A DNA stretch of 64,000 nt from Candidatus Binataceae bacterium (GCA_035650475.1 DASRHP010000012.1:546059-610058); one strand, 5' to 3'; numbered from the stretch's first letter, positions 29,899 through 38,523 are shown. The notes: generated from the letters alone by a model not told the origin. Translations and numbers: made by a program.

Positions 29899-30798
29899 AT
29901 GGGCAAGCTCGACGGTAAGGTTGCCGCCGTCACCGGTGGCGGACGCGGGATTGGCCGCGCGGTGTCCAAGGCGCTCGCTGCGCAGGGCGCGGCGGTCGTG
30001 GTCAACGACCTCGGCGTGACGCTGGCTGGGCAGAAGGAGACGGTTTCGCCCGCCGACGACGTAGTCAAGGAGATCAAGGCGGCCGGTGGCACTGCGGTTT
30101 CCAACCATCTGGATATCGCGACGGTCGCTGGCGGCGAGGGGCTGATCAACCAGGCGATCAAGGAATTCGGCAAGCTCGACATCCTGGTCAATATCGCGGG
30201 CATTCTGCGCGACCGGATGATCTTCAACATGAGTGAGCAGGAGTGGGACGACGTAATCCGCGTCCATCTCAAGGGGCATTACTGCACTATCCGGCCCGCC
30301 AGCGCGCATATGCGCGAGCGCAAGGCCGGACGGATTATCAACTTTTCCTCCAACTCGGCGCTCGGCAGTCCGGGCCAGCCCAACTACGCCGCGGCCAAGG
30401 CCGGAATCCTGGGCCTGACCTACAGCTGCGCCGTCGCACTCCAGAAATACGGGATCACGGTCAACGCGATCATGCCCGGCGCGGCGACCCGCATGACCGA
30501 TTCGATCCCAGCGGGCCGCATGCCTGGCGCGACCGGCATCGCGGCGAGCCAGAGCGCCGAAGGCACGCCGCGCGATCCGGCCAACGTCGCTCCGATCATC
30601 ATCTATCTGGCCAGTGACGAGGCGGCCGAGGTCACCGGGCAATGCTTCGGCGCCTCGGGCTACCGGATTTCGCGCTACACCCATATGAAGGCTGACCGGA
30701 CGATCTTCAGCGAAGGCCCATGGGACATCGATCGCCTGTTCGAGATCTTCAAGGCCACGCTGGGGCAGGGGATGGAGCCGGTCAACATGTTCGCCTGA
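29899..30798 (+). CDS. Short-chain dehydrogenase, hydroxyacyl-CoA dehydrogenase-like
   Basis: A 299-residue SDR like the dehydrogenase domain of peroxisomal multifunctional enzyme 2. Motifs are TGGGRGIG, VNDLG with the acidic NAD selector, NIAGILRDRMIFNMSEQEWDDVI (typical of the MFE-2 type), FSSNSALGSPGQPNYAAAKAG with Ser, Tyr and Lys, and an ~50-residue C-terminal extension beyond standard SDR length. It likely oxidises a 3-hydroxyacyl-CoA or steroid-like alcohol; cytoplasmic. It is monocistronic, with its own operator-bearing promoter. Confidence 0.88.
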   Translation: MGKLDGKVAAVTGGGRGIGRAVSKALAAQGAAVVVNDLGVTLAGQKETVSPADDVVKEIKAAGGTAVSNHLDIATVAGGEGLINQAIKEFGKLDILVNIAGILRDRMIFNMSEQEWDDVIRVHLKGHYCTIRPASAHMRERKAGRIINFSSNSALGSPGQPNYAAAKAGILGLTYSCAVALQKYGITVNAIMPGAATRMTDSIPAGRMPGATGIAASQSAEGTPRDPANVAPIIIYLASDEAAEVTGQCFGASGYRISRYTHMKADRTIFSEGPWDIDRLFEIFKATLGQGMEPVNMFA

Positions 30799-30857
30799 GC
30801 GCGCGCGTGATGCGGCGCGGCGCGCGGCCCGCCGCCGTGCGCTAAGCTGCGGTGGAG

Positions 30858-31745
30858 ATGGGCTCGGCGCCGCAATTCCTGGTCGGCACCGCCTCGTGGA
30901 CCGACCCGACGCTGATCCGCTCGGGCGAGTTCTACCCGGCCGCGCTGAAGACGGCCGAGGAGCGGCTGCGCTTTTACGCGAGCCAGTTCAACACCGTCGA
31001 GGTGGATGCCAGCTACTACGCGCTCATCGCCGAGCGCAACGCCGAGTTGTGGGTCGCGCGCACGCCGGCCGGCTTCGTCTTTCATATCAAGGCGTTTGCG
31101 ATGCTCACGCAGCATCCGGTCGACACCGCGCGGCTGCCGGCCGCGATCAAGTCGATGCTGACGCCGGCGCAGCGCGCGCAGGCGCGCCTGCGCGATCCGC
31201 CGCCGCAGGTGCTCGAAGCGGCCTTCGGGATGTTCTGGGGCGCACTCAATCCGCTGCGCGAGGCGGGCAAGCTCGGCCATCTGCTCTTCCAGTTCCCGCC
31301 GTACTTTACCGCGCGCACGCAGAACTTCGACTATATCGCGGGGTTGGGCGCGCGGATGCCGGGTGCGGCGATCGCGATCGAGTTTCGCCACAACAGCTGG
31401 CTTCAGGGCGCCCAGCGGCGCCAGACGATGCGCTTCCTGCGCGAGCATGCGCTGACTTTCGTCTCGGTGGATGCGCCGCCGGGCACGGTCGAGTCGTTCC
31501 TCGAGGTCACTGGACCCGAGGCCTACGTGCGTTTCCATGGGCGCAACCGCGAGAACTGGTACAAGCGCACCGGCGGGCCGGCCGAGCGCTACAAGTACCT
31601 CTACTCAGAGGCCGAGCTGGCGCCGTGGGCGGAACGGCTGAAGGCGCTTGAAGGGGTGCGCCGCGCCAGCGTGATCTTCAATAACTGCTATCGCAATTTC
31701 GGCGTGATGAACGCGGCGACGATGGCGCAGATGCTGAGCCACTGA
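30858..31745 (+). CDS. DUF72 (YecE-like) protein
   Basis: A 295-residue TIM-barrel protein of the DUF72 family. The usual opening is seen as VGTASWTDPTLIRSG-EFYP, then FNTVEVDASYYAL, FQFPPYF, IEFRHNSW, YVRFHGRNRENW and a final VIFNNCYRNFGVMNA. DUF72 has no firm biochemical function; nuclease-like roles have been suggested. The ATG at 30858 is in frame with a GTG at 30852; neither has a well-placed ribosome binding site. It lies 18 bp ahead of the GST-like gene and is probably cotranscribed. Confidence 0.88.
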   Translation: MGSAPQFLVGTASWTDPTLIRSGEFYPAALKTAEERLRFYASQFNTVEVDASYYALIAERNAELWVARTPAGFVFHIKAFAMLTQHPVDTARLPAAIKSMLTPAQRAQARLRDPPPQVLEAAFGMFWGALNPLREAGKLGHLLFQFPPYFTARTQNFDYIAGLGARMPGAAIAIEFRHNSWLQGAQRRQTMRFLREHALTFVSVDAPPGTVESFLEVTGPEAYVRFHGRNRENWYKRTGGPAERYKYLYSEAELAPWAERLKALEGVRRASVIFNNCYRNFGVMNAATMAQMLSH

Positions 31746-31762
31746 GCCTTGGAGGACCGGCG

Positions 31763-32452
31763 ATGAGGGCCACGCTCTACCAGTTCGCGACCAGTCCATT
31801 TTGCGCCAAGGTGCGCAAGATTCTCGACTACAAGGGCGTCGATTACGAGGTCGTCGAGGTCGATTACGTCGAGCGCAAGGAACTGGTTGCGGTCTCGGGC
31901 CACGTCGTGGTTCCCGCGCTGCGCCTGGAGGAGGTCGCCGGCGCAGAGGCGCCGGAGGTGGTGGTCGATTCGGATCGGATCGCGATGCGCCTGGAGGAAC
32001 TGCGCCCGGAGCCCACGATTCTGCCGCCGCGATGGCGCGGCCTGCACGTCGCGCTCGCGCGCTACGTCGATACCGAGGTCGAGGACGCGCTGTTCCGCTA
32101 CGCGGTGCCCGACGAGGCGGCGCGCTTCGCGCGCCAAGGCGCGGACCGGCTGGCGCTGTTCCGCTATATCCGCGAGCGGAAATACGGTGCGGGGTTCTGC
32201 GAGCGGATGGAGCGCGAGCGCGAGGCTAACTTCGCGCGCGTGCGCGAGGTCCTGGCGCCGTTCGAGCACGCGCTCGAGCACGGCGCCTTTCTGCTCGGCC
32301 GGCCGGGGCTCGCCGACTTCGCGCTCTACGGCCAGCTCCATCTGCTGGCGCTGAGCGGGGTGTCGAAAATCCCGCACGAGTTTGCCGCGCTGCGCGAGTT
32401 CTACGCGCGTATCGACCGCATCTCCTCAGCGCTCGAAAGCGACGGTGCGTGA
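31763..32452 (+). CDS. Glutathione S-transferase-like protein
   Basis: A 229-residue protein with an N-terminal thioredoxin fold (residues 1-~80) and a C-terminal helical GST domain. The SPFCAKVRKILDYKGVDYEVVEV stretch is the GST/glutaredoxin beginning; Cys rather than Ser/Tyr sits at the active-site position, as in omega- and beta-type GSTs. FLLGRPGLADFALYGQLHLLA is the usual C-domain motif. It could be a thiol transferase or dehalogenase-type enzyme. It follows DUF72 closely, and the ATG is preceded by TTGGAGGA. Confidence 0.85.
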   Translation: MRATLYQFATSPFCAKVRKILDYKGVDYEVVEVDYVERKELVAVSGHVVVPALRLEEVAGAEAPEVVVDSDRIAMRLEELRPEPTILPPRWRGLHVALARYVDTEVEDALFRYAVPDEAARFARQGADRLALFRYIRERKYGAGFCERMEREREANFARVREVLAPFEHALEHGAFLLGRPGLADFALYGQLHLLALSGVSKIPHEFAALREFYARIDRISSALESDGA

Positions 32453-32494
32453 ACAGTTGGGCGCGCGGCTTTCGACTCGCCGCTGCCCGACCCC

Positions 32495-32932
32495 TCAGGC
32501 GAATTCGCAGGTCGCGGCGTGCAGGAAGCGGCTAAACAGCGCGCCGGTGGAGTCCAGCGCGACGTCATAGAGCGATGGCGTGCGGCCCGGCACCAGCACC
32601 TGATGGCCTTCGTCGAGCAGCGCGTAGAGCACGCAGAGGACGAAGGCGGTATACGGCCGCCCGGCCATCGGGCCGCGGATCAGGAGCCAGAACAGGATCG
32701 CGTAGTTGGCGAAGTGCGCGCTCTTGCGCACCAGGTCGTGGCCGAGCGCGACCGTCGCGGCCGACGCCGAGGGCATCAGCCAGCGCAGGATCGGGTCGAT
32801 TATCCGCGAGGTCGCGGCGGCCGAAAAGTACGAGGTCGATAGGACGAAGATGACCGTCGCCCAGACCAGGGCCGGCAGCCATTTGACTATCGTGCGTTCG
32901 ATCGATTCGCCGGCCAGCACAGCGCCGTTCAT
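32495..32932 (-). CDS. VanZ-like family membrane protein
   Basis: A 145-residue polytopic protein with about four helices. It has the VanZ-like signature KSAHFANYAILFWLL followed by LYALLDEGHQ and VPGRTPSLYDVALDSTGALF. VanZ relatives confer teicoplanin tolerance in some Gram-positives, but most homologues are uncharacterised envelope proteins, so resistance should not be read into it. It is convergent with the GST-like gene and divergent from zwf across 184 bp. Confidence 0.85.
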   Translation of the reverse strand: MNGAVLAGESIERTIVKWLPALVWATVIFVLSTSYFSAAATSRIIDPILRWLMPSASAATVALGHDLVRKSAHFANYAILFWLLIRGPMAGRPYTAFVLCVLYALLDEGHQVLVPGRTPSLYDVALDSTGALFSRFLHAATCEFA

Positions 32933-33116
32933 TCACTGCTCCCCGTCATCTGAACCATCCACCGGACAGCTTGCGCCGGGCGTCGGTGCTGCCGCAGCTC
33001 TTCGCGCGGTTTGCCGGATAACAAATCGACGCTAGCATGGGTAGCACGGGGCGCGAAACCCGCGCCGACGCGTTAAACCAGGGCAGGCGCGCCACCCGGA
33101 AAGGACGGCCAGCGTT

Positions 33117-34634
33117 ATGGATCGGGCGTGGACCATCGCCGGCGCGCATCCCGCGCCGCCGTGCACGATCGTCATCCTCGGCGCCTCGGGCGATCTCGCC
33201 GCGCGCAAGCTCATCCCTGCGCTCTACAATCTTCACCGGTGCGGACACGGGCTGGTGCCCGAGAAAAGCGCGATCCTTGGCTTCGCGCGACGCCCGATGT
33301 CGGTCGAGGCGTTCCAGAGGCGCGCGCGCGAGGCGGTCGAGCGATTCTCGCGCCTGGAGCTCGACGAGCAATGCTGGCAGGGATTTGCGAACAGTCTCGA
33401 CTACCTCTCGGGGCTGGATCGCCCCGACGGCTTCGCCCGGCTCAAGCAGCGACTGGAGGAGATCGAGGCGCAACGCGGGCTGCCGCCCAACCGCGTCTTC
33501 TACCTGTCGCTGCCGCCCGAGGCGATCCGCGAAAGCGTCGAGCGGCTGTACGGCGCGGGGCTCATCGCGCCGCCCGAGGCGCCGCATTTCAGCCGCGTCG
33601 TCGTGGAGAAACCGATCGGCACCGATCTGCGCAGCGCGCTCGAGATCACGGCCACCTTGCGCCGCTTCTTCGACGAGACCCAGATCTTCCGCATCGACCA
33701 CTACCTCGGCAAAGAGACCCTGCAGAACATGATGGTGCTGCGCTTCGCCAACAGCATCTTCGAGGACTTCTGGAACAACCGCCGCGTCGATCACGTCCAG
33801 ATAACCGTCGCCGAGGAGGAAGGGCTGGGCACCCGCGCGATGTACTACGACGGCGCCGGCGCCCTGCGCGACATGGTGCAGAACCACATCTTGCAGGTAC
33901 TCGCGCTGACCGCGATGGAGCCGCCGGTATCGCTGGCGGCCGACGCCGTGCGCGAGGCCAAGGTCAACGTGCTGCGCTGCCTCAGGCCGATCCCGCCGGG
34001 CGCGGTAAGCGATTTCGTCGTGCGCGGCCAATACGCGCAGGGCGCCGTGAACGGCAAGCGCGCGCCCGGCTATCTCCAGGAGGAGGGCGTCCGCGAGTCC
34101 TCGCGCACGGAAACCTTCGTCGCGCTGAGGACCCACGTCGACAACTGGCGATGGGCGGGCGTACCGTTCTACCTGCGCACGGGGAAACGGATGCCGCGGC
34201 GGGCGAGCGCAATCTTCGTGCAGTTCAAGCGGGTGCCGGCGATCCTGTTTAACCGGCGCGTTACGCTGCCGCCGGACGTGATGGCGATCCGGATCCAGCC
34301 CGACGAGGGCTTCTCACTGGAGGTGCTGACCAAGCGGCCCGGTCTGGATATCACGATCCAGCCGGTGCGGATGGACCTCCATTACGCGACCGAATTCGAA
34401 GGCGACTCACCCGACGCCTACGAGCGGCTGCTGCTCGACGTGATGGCGGGCGACCATACGCTGTTCCTCAGCAGCCGCTTCGTGCATCGCTCGTGGGAGT
34501 TTGTGCAGGCGATCCTCGACCAGTGGGAGCACGACCCGTCAGTTCCGCTCTACCCGTACCCGGCGGGTACCTGGGGTCCGCAGGCGGCCGACGATCTGAT
34601 CCGTGCAGACGGCCGCGAATGGTTCGCGCCGTAA
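33117..34634 (+). CDS. zwf: Glucose-6-phosphate dehydrogenase
   Basis: Catalyses the first step of the oxidative pentose phosphate pathway, making NADPH. The 505-residue length is normal. ILGASGDLAARKLIPALYNL binds NADP, RIDHYLGKETLQN holds the substrate Lys and His, and VPFYLRTGKRM and PLYPYPAGTWGP are conserved later. The start ATG has no strong ribosome binding site, but the N-terminus is in register with the nucleotide fold. No 6-phosphogluconolactonase or gnd gene is adjacent. Confidence 0.95.
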   Translation: MDRAWTIAGAHPAPPCTIVILGASGDLAARKLIPALYNLHRCGHGLVPEKSAILGFARRPMSVEAFQRRAREAVERFSRLELDEQCWQGFANSLDYLSGLDRPDGFARLKQRLEEIEAQRGLPPNRVFYLSLPPEAIRESVERLYGAGLIAPPEAPHFSRVVVEKPIGTDLRSALEITATLRRFFDETQIFRIDHYLGKETLQNMMVLRFANSIFEDFWNNRRVDHVQITVAEEEGLGTRAMYYDGAGALRDMVQNHILQVLALTAMEPPVSLAADAVREAKVNVLRCLRPIPPGAVSDFVVRGQYAQGAVNGKRAPGYLQEEGVRESSRTETFVALRTHVDNWRWAGVPFYLRTGKRMPRRASAIFVQFKRVPAILFNRRVTLPPDVMAIRIQPDEGFSLEVLTKRPGLDITIQPVRMDLHYATEFEGDSPDAYERLLLDVMAGDHTLFLSSRFVHRSWEFVQAILDQWEHDPSVPLYPYPAGTWGPQAADDLIRADGREWFAP

Positions 34635-34684
34635 AGCGGCGAGTGGCGCCGCAGGAAGCTTGTCTCTGAATTGCGCGCCGCGTC

Positions 34685-34882
34685 CTACGCGCGACGATGC
34701 ATCAGCCGGCACTGCGCGCTGTGGCTGCCGCCCGAGCAGCAGGGCTGCGACGGGCAGCACGCCTGCTTGGTCTGGCAACACTGCGGGACATCCGCGCGTC
34801 CGCTGGCGAGTACATAGCCGCCGGTCCCGATCACGCCCGCCAGTAGTATTCCCGCGACTGCCTTCAGCGCTATCCGTTTCAT
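34685..34882 (-). CDS. Small Cys-rich membrane-anchored or secreted protein
   Basis: A 65-residue protein of unknown function. Residues 7-27 form a signal peptide or anchor (VAGILLAGVIGTGGYVLA). The mature part is rich in Cys: seven in 24 residues, as CC (35-36), CC (42-43), CC (48-49) and C58, with His54 nearby. The clustered pairs suggest metal binding or disulfide exchange outside the cytoplasm. GGGAGGG sits upstream of the ATG, supporting real translation. It is divergent from the thiolase/selenoprotein genes. Confidence 0.65.
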   Translation of the reverse strand: MKRIALKAVAGILLAGVIGTGGYVLASGRADVPQCCQTKQACCPSQPCCSGGSHSAQCRLMHRRA

Positions 34883-35044
34883 GGCGTCCCTCCCGCGACT
34901 GTGCGAGATGCTGCGGCCCAGATTTGCGGATTATCGCATCACGCCGCCCAATTGCAAACGCGCCCCAGCCCTCGCGCATCCGGCGCACGGTGCGCTAACC
35001 TAGGCAACGGGTCTTCCCCGCCCGGTCTTTCGAGGAGGAGCATC

Positions 35045-36283
35045 ATGGCTAACCCAGGCCCGGTCTATATTCTCGGCGGCGCGCAGAGCGACTTCGCCCG
35101 CAACTGGATGAAGGAGGGCAAGCACTTCTCCGCCGTGCTGCGCGAGACGGTGAGCATGGCGATGGAGCAGGCGCGGATCGAGCCGCGCGAGATCGAAACC
35201 GCCCACGTCGGCAACTTCGCCGCCGAGCTATACGCCAAGCAGGGCCAGCTCAACGCCTTTTTCCTCGAGGTGGACCCGGCGTTTTCCGGAATCCCGACCG
35301 CGCGCCACGAGGCCGCCTGCGCCTCGGGTTCGATTGCGATCCTCGCCGCGGCAGCCGAGATCGAGGCCGGCCGCTACGGGCTCGCCGCCGTGGTCGGGAC
35401 GGAGCAGATGAAGACGGTCGATTCGGCGACCGGCGGCGACTTTCTGGGCACCGCCGGATGGTACGAGCGCGAGTGCAAGGGGGTGCCGTATCCGTTCCCT
35501 GCGCTGTTCGGCCGCCTCGGCGACGAATACGACAAGCGCTACGGGCTCAAGGACGAGCATCTCGCGCACATCTCGGCGGTGAATTTCTCCAACGCCCGGC
35601 GCAATCCGCTCGCCCAGACCCGCAACTGGCCACGCACCGAGTCCGACCCCCAGCAGGCGGCCAAGTTCAACCAGCCGATCGCTGGGCGGATCAAGGTGCG
35701 CGACTGCTCGCAGGTCACCGACGGCGCCGCGGTGATCTTTCTGGCCTCGGAACAATACGCGGCCGAGTACGCCCGGCGGCGCAACCTCAAGCTCGCAGAC
35801 CTCCCGCGCATCCTCGGCTGGGGTCATCACACCGCGCCGCTCGAGTTCGACAAGAAGATCGCCGAGAGCCGCGACAACCCCTACGTCCTGCCGCATACGC
35901 GCCAGGCGATTCTCGACGCCTTCCGCCGCGCCGGCATCGCGGGCGTGGAGCAGGTCTCCGGCATCGAGACCCACGACTGCTTCACGACCTCCGAGTACAT
36001 GGCGATCGACCATTTCGGCCTGACCAAACCCGGGGAGTCGTGGAAGGCGATCGAGGAGGGCGTGATCGAGATGGGCGGCAAGACGCCGATCAATCCGAGC
36101 GGCGGGCTTATCGGCGTTGGCCATCCCGTGGGCGGGACGGGTGTGCGCCAGATGCTCGATTGCTACAAGCAGGTTACCGGGCAGGCCAACGAGTACCAGG
36201 TCGAGGGCGCCGAGCGCTTCGCGATGCTCAATATCGGGGGCAGCGGCACCACAAGCTGCGCCTTTGTCGTCGGCAAGCGCTAG
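35045..36283 (+). CDS. Thiolase-family protein (SCP-x/acetyl-CoA acetyltransferase type)
   Basis: A 412-residue thiolase-fold protein. The nucleophile Cys92 is in EAACASGSIAIL, and GIETHDCFTTSEYMAI and GGLIGVGHPVGGTGVRQM carry the active-site His motifs. A classical second Cys in CxG near the C-terminus is not seen; the end reads GGSGTTSCAFVVG, as in SCP-x/lipid-transfer thiolases. It would cleave 3-ketoacyl-CoA or condense acyl-CoAs. GAGGAGGA at 35033-35040 fixes the start. It lies 76 bp ahead of the thioredoxin-fusion gene. The small OB-fold partner often seen with this type is absent. Confidence 0.87.
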   Translation: MANPGPVYILGGAQSDFARNWMKEGKHFSAVLRETVSMAMEQARIEPREIETAHVGNFAAELYAKQGQLNAFFLEVDPAFSGIPTARHEAACASGSIAILAAAAEIEAGRYGLAAVVGTEQMKTVDSATGGDFLGTAGWYERECKGVPYPFPALFGRLGDEYDKRYGLKDEHLAHISAVNFSNARRNPLAQTRNWPRTESDPQQAAKFNQPIAGRIKVRDCSQVTDGAAVIFLASEQYAAEYARRRNLKLADLPRILGWGHHTAPLEFDKKIAESRDNPYVLPHTRQAILDAFRRAGIAGVEQVSGIETHDCFTTSEYMAIDHFGLTKPGESWKAIEEGVIEMGGKTPINPSGGLIGVGHPVGGTGVRQMLDCYKQVTGQANEYQVEGAERFAMLNIGGSGTTSCAFVVGKR

Positions 36284-36359
36284 GACACGGCGCGCGGCGT
36301 ACGTAAGAGTCGGCGAGCGTCCTACACGCGCAGGCGCGGGCGCACAAGGAGGGAGCGGG

Positions 36360-37952
36360 ATGGCGAATTCGCTGCCGGGCTTTTCGCTTTCCGATCAGCA
36401 TCGCCGCGTTCACATGTTTCCCGTGAAACATCCGGCGTTGCTCTGTTTCGTCAAGGAGGATTGCCCGACCTGCAACCTGACGATGCCGCTGCTCGAAGCG
36501 GTATGGCGCAGCTTTGGCGAAGCGATCGACGTGGCCGCGATTGGCCAGGACGTGCAGGGCAACGCAGCGCTGATCGAACGGCACGGACTCACCCTCCCGA
36601 TGCTCGACGACTCGGCACTCAGGGTTTCGTACGCCTACAACATCGAGATCGTCCCGACAGTAGTGCTGGCCGACGCCACGGGGGCCGAGTTGCTCCGCTT
36701 CGAGGGCTTCGACAAGTTTGACTGGCAGAACTTGTGCGCCCGGCTCGCGCGGATGGCCGGCGGCGGCGCGCCGCGGATTGACTGGGGCGCTTACCCCGCC
36801 GCGCGCCCCGGATGCGGCTCGAAGTCGGTCGAGCCGGCAATCGCCGAGCGGCTCGCGGCCGAGGCGTCAGGCTCGCCGCTGCGCGCGCGCCAGATCGAAC
36901 TCGGCGCGGCGGAGGATCCTTTCGAGTTCATGTTCGAACGCGGGCTGAGCGACGGCTTGCCGGTGATTCCGCCCACTCCCGAGCGCGTGATGCGGATGCT
37001 CGCCGGAACGCGGCGCGATCCGCAGGAAGTGATCGCGACCGTGCCGCCGAACATGGCGCCGCTTACGATCGAAAAGGTCGCGGCCAACGCCGTGATGGCC
37101 GGGTGCAGGCCGGAGTACCTGCCGGTAGTGACCGCAGTGCTCGAAGCGGTATGCACCGACGAGTTCAACATCCACGGCGTGATGGCGACGACGGCGGGCG
37201 CGACACCGATAATCGTGGTCAACGGCCCGATCCGTCATCGCCTGGGGATGAACATGAAGATCGGCGTGCTCGGGTCGGGCAATCGCGCCAACGCGACGAT
37301 CGGACGCGCGGTCAAGCTTGCGCTGCGCAACGTCGGCGGCGCGCGCCCGGGCGAGATCGAGCGCACCGCGCTCGGCGGCCCGGCCAAGTACACAGCGTGC
37401 TTCCCCGAGTGGGAGGAGCGCAGCCCGTGGGAACCGCTGCACGTTGAGCGCGGCTTTCAGCGCGAGGACGACGTGGTCACTGTCTTCGGCCTTGAGCCGG
37501 GCCCGCGCCTGATCGTCGATCAGCTCTCGCGCACGGGGCGCGCGCTCGCCGGCAGCCTCGGGATGGCGCTGGAGGCCTGTTGGCATCCGAAGCTCCACAA
37601 CTACGGCGAGGTGCTGCTGGTGATCTCGCCCGAGCACGCCGACACTTTCGCGCGCGACGGCTGGACCAAGGCGCGGGTGCGCGAGCGAATCCAGGACGCC
37701 AGCGCGCGTCCGATCCGCGAGCTGCTGCCGGACGACGAGGCGGGCGAGGGGATGGCGCTGCGCCAGCTTGGGCTCAGCAATCCGAGCGCGGCGCAGCTCG
37801 CCCAGCGTATCCCGAAGTTCCGCAAGCCCGAGAATATCAATATCGTGGTTGCCGGCGGCGAGGCCGGAAAGTTCTCCAGCGTGTTCGGCGGATGGTTCAG
37901 CGGGCCGATGGGCTCGCTGAGCGTGAGCCGCAAAATCGAGGAGGTGGCATGA
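36360..37952 (+). CDS. Thioredoxin-like domain fused to a large uncharacterised domain
   Basis: A 530-residue protein. Residues 1-~135 are a thioredoxin/TlpA-like fold with CPTC (Cys35, Cys38) after LLCFVKED and the cis-Pro in IVPT (Pro99). Residues ~150-530 are a conserved globular domain I cannot assign; it starts near PGCGS (Cys152) and includes SDGLPVIPPTPERV, VPPNMAPLTIEKVAANAVMAG, NGPIRHRLGMNMKIGVLGSG and GMALEACWHPKLHNYG. There is no signal peptide. AAGGAGGG fixes the start at 36360. Its stop overlaps the selenoprotein start as ATGA, so the two are translated together and probably act as a redox pair. Confidence 0.82.
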   Translation: MANSLPGFSLSDQHRRVHMFPVKHPALLCFVKEDCPTCNLTMPLLEAVWRSFGEAIDVAAIGQDVQGNAALIERHGLTLPMLDDSALRVSYAYNIEIVPTVVLADATGAELLRFEGFDKFDWQNLCARLARMAGGGAPRIDWGAYPAARPGCGSKSVEPAIAERLAAEASGSPLRARQIELGAAEDPFEFMFERGLSDGLPVIPPTPERVMRMLAGTRRDPQEVIATVPPNMAPLTIEKVAANAVMAGCRPEYLPVVTAVLEAVCTDEFNIHGVMATTAGATPIIVVNGPIRHRLGMNMKIGVLGSGNRANATIGRAVKLALRNVGGARPGEIERTALGGPAKYTACFPEWEERSPWEPLHVERGFQREDDVVTVFGLEPGPRLIVDQLSRTGRALAGSLGMALEACWHPKLHNYGEVLLVISPEHADTFARDGWTKARVRERIQDASARPIRELLPDDEAGEGMALRQLGLSNPSAAQLAQRIPKFRKPENINIVVAGGEAGKFSSVFGGWFSGPMGSLSVSRKIEEVA

Positions 37953-38467
37953 TGCGAATCGTTGACCCCACCGACGAGCGCGAGCCGCTTAGGCGCGCGC
38001 TCGCGGCGCGCCCGGGCCGTCTCAGCGGCACGGTCGCCCTGCTCGACATCGCCAAGCCGCGCGGCGACGTCCTGCTCAGCCGCATCGAGCAGCGGCTGAG
38101 CGCGCGCCTGCCGGGCGTGACGCTCAGGCGCTACCGCAAACCGACCTTCGCCAAGCCGGCGCCCGACGAGCTCCTGCGCAAAATCGCCGGGGAGAGCGAC
38201 TTCGTGATCGAGGCGCTCGCCGATTGAGGGTCGTGCACGACGTGCAGTGTGCACGACTCCGTATGGTTTGAAGTAAACGGCAAGCCCGCGGTGATGGTGG
38301 CGTCGTCCACCTTTGTGGATGCGGCCGAGGCGCAGGCGCGCGCGCTCGGACTGCCCGAGGTGCGCCGCGTCTTCGTGCCCCATCCCATCCAGGACGCGAC
38401 CGATGACGAGATGCGCGCGAAGGCCGACGCGATCATCGATAGGCTGGTCGACGCGCTCAGCAACTAG
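37949..38467 (+). CDS. UGSC-family selenoprotein (in-frame UGA = Sec93)
   Basis: A 172-residue protein if the UGA at 38225-38227 is read as selenocysteine. The frame is open from the ATG at 37949, through UGA, to the stop at 38467, with no shift. The join reads ALAD-U-GSCTTCSVHDSVWFE. U-G-S-C is the diagnostic motif of the UGSC (seleno)protein family, whose Cys homologues read CGSC. Here Sec93 is followed by Cys96 and a further Cys99, making overlapping UxxC and CxxC pairs. The second half (GKPAVMVASSTF, VFVPHPI) also matches the family. An 11-bp hairpin starts right after the UGA. Translated as two pieces it would lose the active site, so splitting it is an annotation trap. A nonsense-mutated Cys gene is the alternative. 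SelA/B/C/D genes are not in this window. Confidence 0.85.
38228..38259 (+). promoter_or_regulatory. Bacterial SECIS-like hairpin after the UGA codon
   Basis: 38228-38238 pairs with 38249-38259 in an 11-bp stem containing one G-U pair, beginning on the base after the UGA. The 10-base loop (38239-38248, GACGTGCAGT) can add two inner pairs, leaving a GUGCA apical loop with a bulged G. Bacterial SECIS elements lie in the coding region just downstream of UGA and usually have GU in a small apical loop, which fits. The UGA-to-loop spacing (14 bases) is at or slightly below the published range. Confidence 0.6.
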
Positions 38468-38523
38468 CCGGTGCCCATGGCGGCTTGCGCGCCGCATCCG
38501 CCTCGCATTTACTGATTTCCGCG

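Noticed and set aside
28501-30684. Long minus-strand open frame of over 700 codons
   Set aside because: It lies antisense to the beta-propeller and SDR genes. Long antisense frames are expected in GC-rich DNA, and the translation is low-complexity Arg/Ala-rich with no domain.
32495-32932. Glycopeptide resistance from the VanZ-like gene
   Set aside because: No other van genes are present, the host is didermal, and most VanZ-like proteins have no link to resistance.
38249-38467. Separate small gene starting at GTG 38249
   Set aside because: It is in frame with 37949-38227, has no ribosome binding site of its own, and completes the UGSC family when joined through the UGA.
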